From assembly GCA_013298485.1 (NCBI GenBank), contig JAAFHS010000057.1, positions 1 through 9,565 on the forward strand: DNA of 9,565 nucleotides, in the 5' to 3' direction. A program made the translations under genes and the position numbers. Of this stretch, positions 1 to 5,913 are shown piece after piece. Position 1 is the first letter of the stretch. Every line of letters begins with the position of its first letter. The notes beneath the pieces were generated by a model, which ran no database searches, was not told where the DNA came from, and saw nothing but the letters and a program-made list of their open reading frames with translations. This stretch comes from Rhodobacterales bacterium (GTDB taxonomy: Bacteria > Pseudomonadota > Alphaproteobacteria > Rhodobacterales > Rhodobacteraceae).

Positions 1-7
1 TTTCTGT

Positions 8-61
8 CCCCAAATATCCTGGGGGGAAGCGCGCAGCGCGGGGGGCAACGCCCCCTTCTTT
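8..61 (+). terminator. String of three hairpins, last one a possible intrinsic terminator
   Basis: Three short stems lie end to end. CCCCA (8-12) pairs with TGGGG (20-24). GCGC (29-32) pairs with GCGC (36-39). GGGGGC (41-46) pairs with GCCCCC (50-55) around an AAC loop and is followed by a pyrimidine tail, TTCTTTC. The last stem plus tail resembles a weak Rho-independent terminator for a plus-strand gene ending left of the window. G/C-rich stem strings of this kind are, from memory, common between genes in Rhodobacteraceae. No upstream coding end is visible, so the terminator role is inference. Confidence 0.4.
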
Positions 62-74
62 CAAAGGTTCCAAC

Positions 75-995
75 ATGAAACCCATCGTTATCCTTGGCAT
101 CTTCGTCGCCGACACCGCCTATCGCGCGACCCGGCAACCGAAGATCGGTGAAACCATCCTGGGGCTCTCCTTCGTCCTCGGCCCCGGCGGCAAAGGCTCT
201 AACCAGTCCGTCGCCGCCGCCATGGCTGGCGGACGCACCCATTTCATCACAAGGCTGGGCCGCGACGCCTTTGCCGATATCGCGCGGGCGACCTGGGCAA
301 AGGCCGGCGTGATCCCCGAGGTCACCGAAGACCCCGAAAGCTATACAGGTGCCGCCTATATCTTTCTGGAAGAGGCCACGGGGAACAACGCCATCATCGT
401 CGCCCCCGGTGCCGCCGCCCGCATCAGCGTCGCCGATGTCGAAGGCAAACGCGCCCTGATCGAAAGTGCGGGCGTCTTCATCACCCAGCTGGAACAACCC
501 ATTCCCGCCGCCCACCGCGCGTTGGAAATCGCCCGCGCCGCAGGGGTGACGACAATCCTGAACCCGGCCCCCGCCGCCGCGCTGACCGATGCGATGCTGG
601 GCTTATGTGACTACATCACGCCCAACGAGTCCGAGGCGGAGACCCTGACGGAGATCCCCGTGGTCACCGTCGGGGACGCGGAATGCGCCGCGGGTGCCCT
701 GATGGCGCGCGGGGCGGGGGCGGTAATCGTGACACTGGGGGCCAACGGCGCGCTTTACCGTGACCGGACCCGCTCCGTCCATGTGCCCGTCATCAGCGCA
801 GGCCCCGTGGTGGAAACCACCGGGGCCGGGGATGCATTTAACGGCGGCTTTGCCGTCGCCCTGTCCGAAGGGCGCGATGTGATAGATGCCGTCCGCTTCG
901 GCTGCGCCACCGCCGGGATCAGCGTGACCCGCCCCGGCACCGCCCCCGCCATGCCCGCCCGGGCGGAGATCGACGCCCTGCTGGCAAAATCCTGA
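75..995 (+). CDS. rbsK: Ribokinase-like PfkB-family sugar kinase
   Basis: This 306-residue cytoplasmic kinase most likely phosphorylates D-ribose at O5 with ATP, feeding the pentose phosphate pathway and PRPP supply. Its length matches the family (about 300-310). Visible features in order are the N-terminal strand with GIFVADTAYR (8-17, Asp13 in the sugar-contact position), the GPGGKGSNQS loop (36-45) typical of ribokinases, NPAP (163-166), TPNESEAET (182-190), and the PfkB signature ETTGAGDAFNGGFA (247-260) with Asp253 as the expected catalytic base and GAGD as the anion hole. The ATG at 75 is preceded by AAAGG at 63-67 with 7-nt spacing. The gene converges on the FAD oxidoreductase and has no visible ribose-transport partner; such genes may lie left of the window. 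The PfkB assignment is firm. Ribose as substrate is likely, but a related sugar or nucleoside is possible. Confidence 0.88.
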   Translation: MKPIVILGIFVADTAYRATRQPKIGETILGLSFVLGPGGKGSNQSVAAAMAGGRTHFITRLGRDAFADIARATWAKAGVIPEVTEDPESYTGAAYIFLEEATGNNAIIVAPGAAARISVADVEGKRALIESAGVFITQLEQPIPAAHRALEIARAAGVTTILNPAPAAALTDAMLGLCDYITPNESEAETLTEIPVVTVGDAECAAGALMARGAGAVIVTLGANGALYRDRTRSVHVPVISAGPVVETTGAGDAFNGGFAVALSEGRDVIDAVRFGCATAGISVTRPGTAPAMPARAEIDALLAKS

Positions 996-1022
996 CGGCA
1001 CCCCGTCTGGCAGTACCACCCT

Positions 1023-1307
1023 TGAAACCGTCTGATGGACGTTCCTGTGGAAGGTTCATCGGTTTCATTGCCCACAAGGCCGAAAGCCGTTGGGCAAGGG
1101 GTGTGCGGCCGCAGACCGTGCCTTTGTAATCTGCTCGCGACTGCGTGGGCTGGCGCGGGCAGATTTGTCACGTGCCAAATCCGCCAAGTGAAGGCACACT
1201 ACGCCCACCAAATCTCTTGCCTCGCTAACGCCAATGCCCCGCAGCACCAATCAGCACGCTTGGGCAGATGGCTTTCCGCCCCATCCCCTTGCTTCGTCCA
1301 GATTGGT
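1023..1307 (+). other. Convergent spacer with strong inverted repeats; candidate structured RNA
   Basis: The 414-bp gap 996-1409 has no convincing protein gene. Within it, H1 (1023-1067) pairs 1023-1029 with 1061-1067, 1034-1040 with 1054-1060 and 1042-1045 with 1049-1052 around a TGT loop, giving 18 pairs, one G-G mismatch and one 4-nt bulge. H2 (1068-1097) begins at the next base: TTGCCCA pairs with TGGGCAA, then GGC/GCC around CGAAA. H3 (1128-1165) is a 12-bp stem with a 14-nt loop. H4 (1172-1197) is weak, GTGCC/GGCAC. H5 (1246-1307) is a long imperfect stem with ACCAATC/GATTGGT at its base. The odd pairs in H1 (G1038-T1056) and H3 (T1135-G1158) are G-U wobbles only if the plus strand is the RNA, which weakly favours that strand. 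No clear promoter or U-tract terminator was seen, so a read-through product of the rbsK transcript or a DNA-level role is also possible. From 1308 to 1409 nothing was recognised. Confidence 0.35.
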
Positions 1308-1409
1308 TAACGCCCCGAACCCAAGGTATTCATATGGCCCCTTTCCAGAGAGAATCCATAGTCTTCAAACCTTGTTAACACCCAGGATTAATACAGCTTC
1401 CGCAAGGGC

Positions 1410-2777
1410 TTAGCGCCCCATCATCCGCGATGCGACCCCGGCCATCCAGGATGGCTTCGCCGCCCCCTTTGCCTCCGCCCGGTCGGCTGCGTTCAGCAGG
1501 CCGTACATCCCATGGACCCCCAACCAGCGCAGGGGTTCGGGTTCCCATTTGCGCACGCGGTGATTGACCCATGGCAGCCGCGTCAGCGCCGTTTCGCGCC
1601 CCAGGGCGAGGTCAGCCAGCGTGCGTCCCGCAAGGTTGCTCGTACTGACGCCGACCCCCACATAGCCGCCCGCAAAACCCATACCCGTCAATGGGTTGAA
1701 CCCCACTGTTGCGCACCAGTCGCGCGGCACCGCCAGCACGCCGCACCACGCATGGTCAATCGCGACGCCCCGTGCTGCCGGGAAATGCCGGTGCAGAATG
1801 GCGGTCAGCCGCCGGATCGTCTCGGCATCCGGCGCGCCGTTCCGGTCAATCGCCGATCCATAAAGATACGGCACCCCCCGCGCGCCCACCGCGATACGCC
1901 CTTCGCGCGTGCGCTGGCAATAGCAATAGGCATTGGCAAAATCACCAAGAATTTCATGATTTTCCCAGCCGATCTTCGCCCAGATGTCTGCGGGCAAGGG
2001 TGCCGTCACAATCTGTGCCGAATTCATTGGCAGCCAGTCCCGGCTGAGGCCCGGCAATCCGGCGGTAAACCCTTCCGTCGCGCGCAGGATCACCTTCGCG
2101 CTGACCGTCCCCCGGTCTGTCTCCACCCGCCCCTGATGCAGGCCAAGGGCTTGGGTCTGCTCGACAATCCGCACGCCCACACGTTCGCATGCGCGTGCCA
2201 GCCCCTGCACCAGCTTCGCCGGTTGCACCCGCGCGACCCCCTTCACCACCATCGCGCCCGTGGCCTCGGGAATGCGCACCCGCTCCCGCACCTCCGCCCC
2301 GATGGCAAACACCCGCTCCTCTTCCCCCCACTGCCGCCGATGCGCCACCTCCGCCTGCATCCGCGCCATTTGTGCCGCACCCACCGCCACCATCAATTCG
2401 TCCGTACGCAGGATATCCGCATCAATCCCTTCGGCCTCGCAGACCCCGATCACCTCATCCACCGTGCCGTTCATGGCCGCCACCATGCCTCGCACTCCGG
2501 CCTCATCGCTGCCCGACAGATAGCGCTGATGGTTCCAGGCAAACCCGCCCGTCAGCCAGCCACCGTTGCGCCCCGATGCGCCAAAGCCTGAAAACTCCCG
2601 TTCCACGACAATGACTTGCAGATCGGGCTGCGCTGCCTTCAGATACCATGCGGTCCACAGGCCGGTATAGCCCGCCCCCACGATGCACACGTCCGCCGTG
2701 GCATCGCCCGCAAGGGCCGGGCGCGGCACAGGCATGCCGATATCGGCATACCAGAAGCTGACATCCCCCGTTTTCAT
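1410..2777 (-). CDS. FAD-dependent oxidoreductase, DAO family (gamma-glutamylputrescine oxidase-like)
   Basis: This 455-residue flavoprotein belongs to the D-amino-acid-oxidase-like (DAO) superfamily, whose members oxidise amines or amino acids, often with release of hydrogen peroxide. The Rossmann dinucleotide motif DVCIVGAGYTGLWTAWYL lies at 29-46 with VVERE (57-61) ending the second strand, followed by the flavin-contacting GASGRNGGWLTGG (66-78) typical of PuuB/OrdL-like enzymes. The C-terminal GMGFAGGYVGVGVSTSNLAG (365-384) closes the FAD site. Length fits the subfamily (about 420-460). No signal peptide is visible, so it should be cytosolic. Its ATG overlaps the stop of the transglycosylase gene in the sequence ATGA (2774-2777), which argues for one transcript and translational coupling. 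The substrate cannot be read from sequence: no puu genes or transporter are visible, and taurine, sarcosine-like or polyamine substrates are all open. No clear terminator follows its stop. Confidence 0.85.
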   Translation of the reverse strand: MKTGDVSFWYADIGMPVPRPALAGDATADVCIVGAGYTGLWTAWYLKAAQPDLQVIVVEREFSGFGASGRNGGWLTGGFAWNHQRYLSGSDEAGVRGMVAAMNGTVDEVIGVCEAEGIDADILRTDELMVAVGAAQMARMQAEVAHRRQWGEEERVFAIGAEVRERVRIPEATGAMVVKGVARVQPAKLVQGLARACERVGVRIVEQTQALGLHQGRVETDRGTVSAKVILRATEGFTAGLPGLSRDWLPMNSAQIVTAPLPADIWAKIGWENHEILGDFANAYCYCQRTREGRIAVGARGVPYLYGSAIDRNGAPDAETIRRLTAILHRHFPAARGVAIDHAWCGVLAVPRDWCATVGFNPLTGMGFAGGYVGVGVSTSNLAGRTLADLALGRETALTRLPWVNHRVRKWEPEPLRWLGVHGMYGLLNAADRAEAKGAAKPSWMAGVASRMMGR

Positions 2778-4012
2778 CCTCCAAGGGCCCGCAACAGGGC
2801 CAGCGACGGCTCACCTGTCACCGGCAGCCCTTTGCTCGCCTGATAGGCGCTGATCGCGGCCTTCGTGTTGTTGCCGATCACCCCGTCCGACCCTTCGGTA
2901 TCAAACCCTGCCGCCGTCAGCCGCTGTTGCAGGGCCTGCCGGTCGGCCTTGGTCAGCCCTGTCGCATCCGGCCCGAAGGATGCCCGGATCGGCCCGCCTC
3001 CCGCCAGCCGGTCCGACAGGTGCCCGACGCCGATCGCATAGTTTTCGGCGTTGTTATAGCGCAGGATCACGTTGAAATTCTGCGTCAAAAGGAACGCAGG
3101 CCCCCCGCCCGAGATGATCGATCCGCCCGCAGGCACCGCCTCGCCGCTCGCCGCCGTGACGCCCAACGCCTGCCATTCTCCGGCCGATTTGCCCTTGCCT
3201 CGTCCCAGAAGGGCGCTGTTGAAGCCGGGCGGCAAGGTCACTTCACCCCCCCAGGGCAGGCCCCGCGTCCAGCCCGACCGCGACAGATAAGCCGCTGTCG
3301 ATGCAAGCGAATCCGTCGGATCATCCGACCAGATATCGCGCCGCCCGTCGCCCCGGAAATCGACTGCAAATTCAAGGTATGAGGTCGGGATGAACTGCGT
3401 ATGCCCCATCGCCCCCGCCCATGATCCTGTCATGCCTTGCACGCCCACATCGCCGTTCTGCAGGATGCGCAGGGCCGCGATCAGCTGCTGTTCGAAAAAT
3501 GCCCCCCGCCGCCCCTCATAAGCCAGTGTCGACAGCGCCGACACCACGTTGATCGCCCCCCGCCTTGTGCCGAAGAAACTCTCCAACCCCCAGACGGCGG
3601 CCACCACATTCGCCTCGACCCCATAGCGCGCCTCGACTTCGGACAGGACACCACCATACTGTGCAATGGCGTTGCGCCCCGTGGACAGACGCTCGTCCGA
3701 TGCGGCGATGGACAGATAATCCTCAAGACTGCGCTTGAATTCGGTCTGGTTGCGGTCGCGTTCGATCACACCCGGCAGAAACCCCGTGCCGCGAAAGGCC
3801 GCATCCACCGTCACAACAGGAATGCCCTGTGCCACCGCGCGCGATCTGAAATCGGCGGCCCAGGCATCATAACCCGCATTCGGCACAGGCGTCATGCCGG
3901 GTTCCGGCCCGCGCCCGCCGCCCGCCAGCGGCAAGGCCCCGCCACCGCCGACACAAGCCGACAGCCCCGTGGCCAGCAGTCCCGATGTGATGGCGCGTCG
4001 TGTGATCCGCAT
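2774..4012 (-). CDS. Lytic murein transglycosylase, MltB/GH103 type, with peptidoglycan-binding domain
   Basis: This 412-residue predicted lipoprotein should cleave the MurNAc-GlcNAc bond of peptidoglycan with formation of 1,6-anhydroMurNAc. The N terminus has Arg5-Arg6, a hydrophobic stretch and the lipobox LSAC with Cys20, predicting periplasmic lipid anchoring. A Gly/Pro-rich linker follows. The catalytic SLT_2 domain covers about 45-345. AAVWGLESFFGTRRG (138-152) carries the likely catalytic Glu144, and AMGHTQFIPTSYLEF (201-215) is the second family motif, matching AMGMPQFMPSSY-type sequences in MltB. The C-terminal PG_binding_1 domain is at about 353-410 (DGVIGNNTKAAISAYQ). The start is the only suitable Met and is preceded by GGGGCAGG. 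It lies 96 bp downstream of a same-strand tRNA and overlaps the oxidoreductase start by 4 bp. The pairing of a wall hydrolase with an amine-type oxidase has no obvious metabolic logic. Confidence 0.9.
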   Translation of the reverse strand: MRITRRAITSGLLATGLSACVGGGGALPLAGGGRGPEPGMTPVPNAGYDAWAADFRSRAVAQGIPVVTVDAAFRGTGFLPGVIERDRNQTEFKRSLEDYLSIAASDERLSTGRNAIAQYGGVLSEVEARYGVEANVVAAVWGLESFFGTRRGAINVVSALSTLAYEGRRGAFFEQQLIAALRILQNGDVGVQGMTGSWAGAMGHTQFIPTSYLEFAVDFRGDGRRDIWSDDPTDSLASTAAYLSRSGWTRGLPWGGEVTLPPGFNSALLGRGKGKSAGEWQALGVTAASGEAVPAGGSIISGGGPAFLLTQNFNVILRYNNAENYAIGVGHLSDRLAGGGPIRASFGPDATGLTKADRQALQQRLTAAGFDTEGSDGVIGNNTKAAISAYQASKGLPVTGEPSLALLRALGG

Positions 4013-4108
4013 GGTGCCTGCCCCGTCTGCTGTTGCTTTGCGATCAGCCTAAGCGATCTGTCCGGCCCGCGCAAAGGGGGGCAGGCCCATGGGCACAAAA
4101 CGGCAGTC

Positions 4109-4184
4109 TGGTAGGTCCGGAGGGACTCGAACCCCCAACCAAGGCGTTATGAGCGCCCTGCTCTAACCGTTGAGCTACAGACCC
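4109..4184 (-). tRNA. tRNA with CAU anticodon, probably tRNA-Ile2 (lysidine type); elongator Met is the alternative
   Basis: A full 76-nt cloverleaf reads on the minus strand. The acceptor stem pairs GGGTCTG (4184-4178) with CGGACCT and is followed by discriminator A and an encoded CCA (4111-4109). The D stem is GCTC/GAGC with a short 8-nt loop, the anticodon stem GGGCG/CGCCT encloses CTCATAA with anticodon CAT, and the T arm is GGGGG-TTCGAGT-CCCTC. The short D loop, the A-GGGCG-CTCATAA layout and the TTGGTTG variable region resemble bacterial Ile2 tRNAs (compare E. coli ileX) more than elongator or initiator Met tRNA. If so, TilS would convert C34 to lysidine so that it reads AUA. The tRNA call is firm; the Ile2 identity is judged from memory of consensus features. 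Confidence 0.95.
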
Positions 4185-4195
4185 AGCCGGGTTCG

Positions 4196-4223
4196 TGCCT
4201 AACACTTGGCGACCGCCTGTCAA
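4196..4223 (-). promoter_or_regulatory. Probable sigma-70 promoter of the tRNA gene
   Basis: On the minus strand a perfect TTGACA (-35, 4223-4218) is followed after 16 bp by TAGGCA (4201-4196). The predicted start, near 4189, would leave only about five bases before the mature tRNA 5' end at 4184, which suits a tRNA gene. The -10 box is a poor match to TATAAT, which is tolerated in GC-rich alphaproteobacteria. The transglycosylase and oxidoreductase genes downstream could be read from the same promoter, since no clear terminator separates them. Confidence 0.55.
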
Positions 4224-4240
4224 GCCGGGTCACTTCGCGG

Positions 4241-4269
4241 TTGTCACGATCCCGTGAAACATGCTTTAT
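4241..4269 (+). promoter_or_regulatory. Possible promoter of the small membrane protein gene, overlapped by a dyad
   Basis: TTGTCA (4241-4246) and CTTTAT (4264-4269) are spaced by 17 bp, a reasonable sigma-70 arrangement 36 bp before the ATG at 4305. A dyad, TCACG-ATCC-CGTGA (4244-4257), overlaps the -35 box and the spacer and could be an operator or chance. It diverges from the tRNA promoter, with the two -35 boxes about 17 bp apart. Confidence 0.4.
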
Positions 4270-4304
4270 CACCGCACTTTTTCACAACAGCGACAGGTTT
4301 TCAC

Positions 4305-4790
4305 ATGGCACCACAACAACCCTCACTCGTATCCTCGATTTTGGTCTTCACGGCCTCATTCATTCTTCTTGCCGTTATCGTCAATGTCGTCCTTTGGGTG
4401 CTCATCACCTATGCCGGGATGGGCAGCGAAAGCGGGAGCGCCCTTGGTTGGATGCCGCCCATCATAGGGGCGATGATGGCGGGACAGCGCTATGGCAAAC
4501 TTGCCGGTGCAAAGCCGCCACAAAGCTATTCCTGGATGGCAGGTTTCGCTTTTGCAGTGCTTACGATGGCGTTGATCGCGCTTGCGTATTTCGTGATGTT
4601 CCAGCTCATTCAGACGGGGGCCGACATGTCCTTCGGCGCGTTAATGGATGACATGGGTCTGAACCTGTTTCTGGGCGTGTTCGGTGGTCTTTTCGTCCTG
4701 ATGTGGGTGCTGCAGCGCTTTGCCTTCAGCTTTGGTGCCGGGCAGGCGGTCAAACTGGCAGCGATGCAGGCGGCCAAACAGAAGGGCTGA
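4305..4790 (+). CDS. Small integral membrane protein, ABZJ_00895-like
   Basis: This 161-residue protein is strongly hydrophobic. Likely membrane segments are at about 10-37, 77-103 and 118-138, with a shorter hydrophobic or re-entrant stretch at 48-60 (GWMPPIIGAMMAG) followed by the polar QRYGKLAG. The C terminus is Lys/Gln-rich and probably cytoplasmic. The pattern recalls the uncharacterised ABZJ_00895 family, about 140-160 residues with four hydrophobic segments, but this is recognition from memory. The ATG at 4305 was chosen over an in-frame ATG at 4206: the longer form would add 33 residues of non-hydrophobic sequence and run through the promoter region beside the tRNA. GACAGG lies about 8 nt before 4305. 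The gene is 64 bp upstream of purM on the same strand and may share its transcript. No function can be assigned. Confidence 0.75.
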   Translation: MAPQQPSLVSSILVFTASFILLAVIVNVVLWVLITYAGMGSESGSALGWMPPIIGAMMAGQRYGKLAGAKPPQSYSWMAGFAFAVLTMALIALAYFVMFQLIQTGADMSFGALMDDMGLNLFLGVFGGLFVLMWVLQRFAFSFGAGQAVKLAAMQAAKQKG

Positions 4791-4818
4791 CCCTGTTGTA
4801 GCCCGCCCTGCGATCATG

Positions 4819-4855
4819 TATCCGCCCCCGGTAACATGTGACACGGGGGCGGATA
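4819..4855 (+). promoter_or_regulatory. 12-bp perfect hairpin masking the purM ribosome-binding site
   Basis: TATCCGCCCCCG (4819-4830) is the exact reverse complement of CGGGGGCGGATA (4844-4855), leaving a 13-nt loop GTAACATGTGACA. The 3' arm contains the G-rich sequence that must serve as the purM ribosome-binding site, and its last base is the A of the ATG at 4855. G4818-T4856 and T4817-G4857 could extend the stem by wobble pairs. In RNA this would bury the site and the start codon. Alternatively TTGTAG (4796-4801) with TATCCG (4819-4824), 17 bp apart, could be a weak promoter, in which case the repeat would act as a DNA operator. It is not followed by a T-tract, so it does not look like a terminator. 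Confidence 0.55.
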
Positions 4856-5913
4856 TGACGGGCTCTGATACCTCAAAAGCCGCAGGGCTGACCTACGCTG
4901 ATGCAGGCGTGGATATCGACGCGGGTAATGCGCTGGTCGAGGCGATCAAGCCCGCCGCGAAACGCACGCAACGCCCTGGCACGATGTCGGGCCTCGGCGG
5001 GTTTGGCGCGCTGTTTGATCTGAAGGCCGCAGGCTATACCGACCCGATCCTTGTGGCAGCCACTGACGGCGTGGGCACCAAGCTGCGCATCGCGATTGAT
5101 ACCGGGAATGTCGATACGATCGGCGTCGATCTGGTGGCGATGTGCGTGAATGATCTGGTCTGTCAGGGGGCGGAGCCGCTGTTTTTCCTGGATTATTTTG
5201 CGACAGGCAAGCTTGAGGTTGCGCAGGCCACCCGCATCATCAACGGTATCGCGCACGCATGCGAGGCCACAGGCTGCGCGCTGGTGGGCGGTGAGACGGC
5301 GGAAATGCCGGGCATGTACCACAAGGGTGACTTTGATCTGGCTGGCTTCGCTGTGGGCGCGATGGAACGCGGGGCTGACCTGCCTGCCGGGGTGCTGGCG
5401 GGCGATGTGCTGCTGGGGATTGCATCCGACGGCGTGCATTCCAACGGCTATTCCTTTGTGCGCAAGGTGGTGGAACGGTCTGGCCTTGCCTGGGATGCGC
5501 CTGCGCCTTTTGCGCAGACCTCGCTGGGGGCGGCACTGCTGACACCAACGCGGCTTTATGTGAAATCCGCCCTGGCTGCCGTGCGCGCAGGCGGCGTGCA
5601 TGCGCTGGCCCATATCACCGGCGGGGGCCTGACCGAAAACCTGCCGCGCGTGCTGCCGGACGGGTTGGGGGCCGAGATTGATTTTGACGCATGGCACCTG
5701 CCGCCCGTCTTCCGCTGGCTGGCGGAAACCGCCGGGATGTCCGAGCCCGAACTGTTGAAAACCTTCAACTGCGGTATCGGCATGATTGCCGTCGTCGCCG
5801 CCGACCGTGCCGAGGCGATCACCGCCACGCTGCAGGCCGCAGGTGAAACCGTCACCCGCATCGGCCATGTGATGCCGGGGCAGGGGGTCAGCTACCGGGG
5901 CCGCCTGCTGTGA
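4855..5913 (+). CDS. purM: Phosphoribosylformylglycinamidine cyclo-ligase (AIR synthetase)
   Basis: This cytoplasmic enzyme closes the imidazole ring, converting FGAM and ATP to AIR in de novo purine synthesis. Its 352 residues match the family (E. coli about 345). Diagnostic stretches in order are TYADAGVDIDAGNALV (13-28), MSGLGGFGALFDL (44-56), DGVGTKL (71-77), GVDLVAMCVNDL (90-101), GGETAEMPGMY (145-155), SDGVHSNGYS (191-200), HITGGGLTENLPR (253-265) and FNCGIGM (304-310), covering the glycine-rich ATP-binding loops and the N-terminal AIRS domain. The start at 4855 is chosen because known PurM proteins begin 10-15 residues before YxDAGVDIDAGN. An in-frame ATG at 4816 would add 13 residues and has no ribosome-binding site. 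The stop overlaps the purN start by 4 bp (GTGA). The hairpin over its start is described separately. Confidence 0.97.
   Translation: MTGSDTSKAAGLTYADAGVDIDAGNALVEAIKPAAKRTQRPGTMSGLGGFGALFDLKAAGYTDPILVAATDGVGTKLRIAIDTGNVDTIGVDLVAMCVNDLVCQGAEPLFFLDYFATGKLEVAQATRIINGIAHACEATGCALVGGETAEMPGMYHKGDFDLAGFAVGAMERGADLPAGVLAGDVLLGIASDGVHSNGYSFVRKVVERSGLAWDAPAPFAQTSLGAALLTPTRLYVKSALAAVRAGGVHALAHITGGGLTENLPRVLPDGLGAEIDFDAWHLPPVFRWLAETAGMSEPELLKTFNCGIGMIAVVAADRAEAITATLQAAGETVTRIGHVMPGQGVSYRGRLL

Noticed and set aside
1024..1060. GAAAC and CTGATG near the first hairpin, reminiscent of a hammerhead ribozyme core
   Set aside because: CTGATGA is not intact, the elements are in the wrong order relative to the stems, and there is no matching cleavage-site strand.
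1035..1310. Open frame of 91 codons in the convergent spacer, with others on the opposite strand
   Set aside because: No ribosome-binding site, no recognisable domain, odd Cys/His/Gln-rich composition, and it runs through the strong hairpins; better explained as chance in GC-rich DNA.
1307..1359. Two tiny minus-strand frames of 9 and 8 codons overlapping by ATGA (ATG at 1359 and at 1333), the second preceded by GGAAAGGGG
   Set aside because: Far too short to support without expression or conservation data, and no gene follows in the same direction for which they could be a leader.
1375..1391. TTAA-spacer-TTAA pair resembling a CtrA box
   Set aside because: The spacer is 9 bp rather than the 7 bp of the CtrA consensus, and it sits downstream of convergent genes, not at a promoter.
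1512..2591. Long plus-strand open frame opposite the FAD oxidoreductase
   Set aside because: Pro/Arg/His-rich translation without domains; a shadow of the clearly recognisable flavoprotein gene.
4085..4094. Palindrome GCCCATGGGC between the tRNA and the transglycosylase gene
   Set aside because: It has no loop and no T-tract, so it cannot be called a terminator; too short to assign as an operator.
4206..4304. N-terminal extension of the small membrane protein from an ATG at 4206
   Set aside because: It would include the promoter region next to the tRNA and adds non-hydrophobic sequence; the ATG at 4305 puts the first membrane segment near the N terminus.
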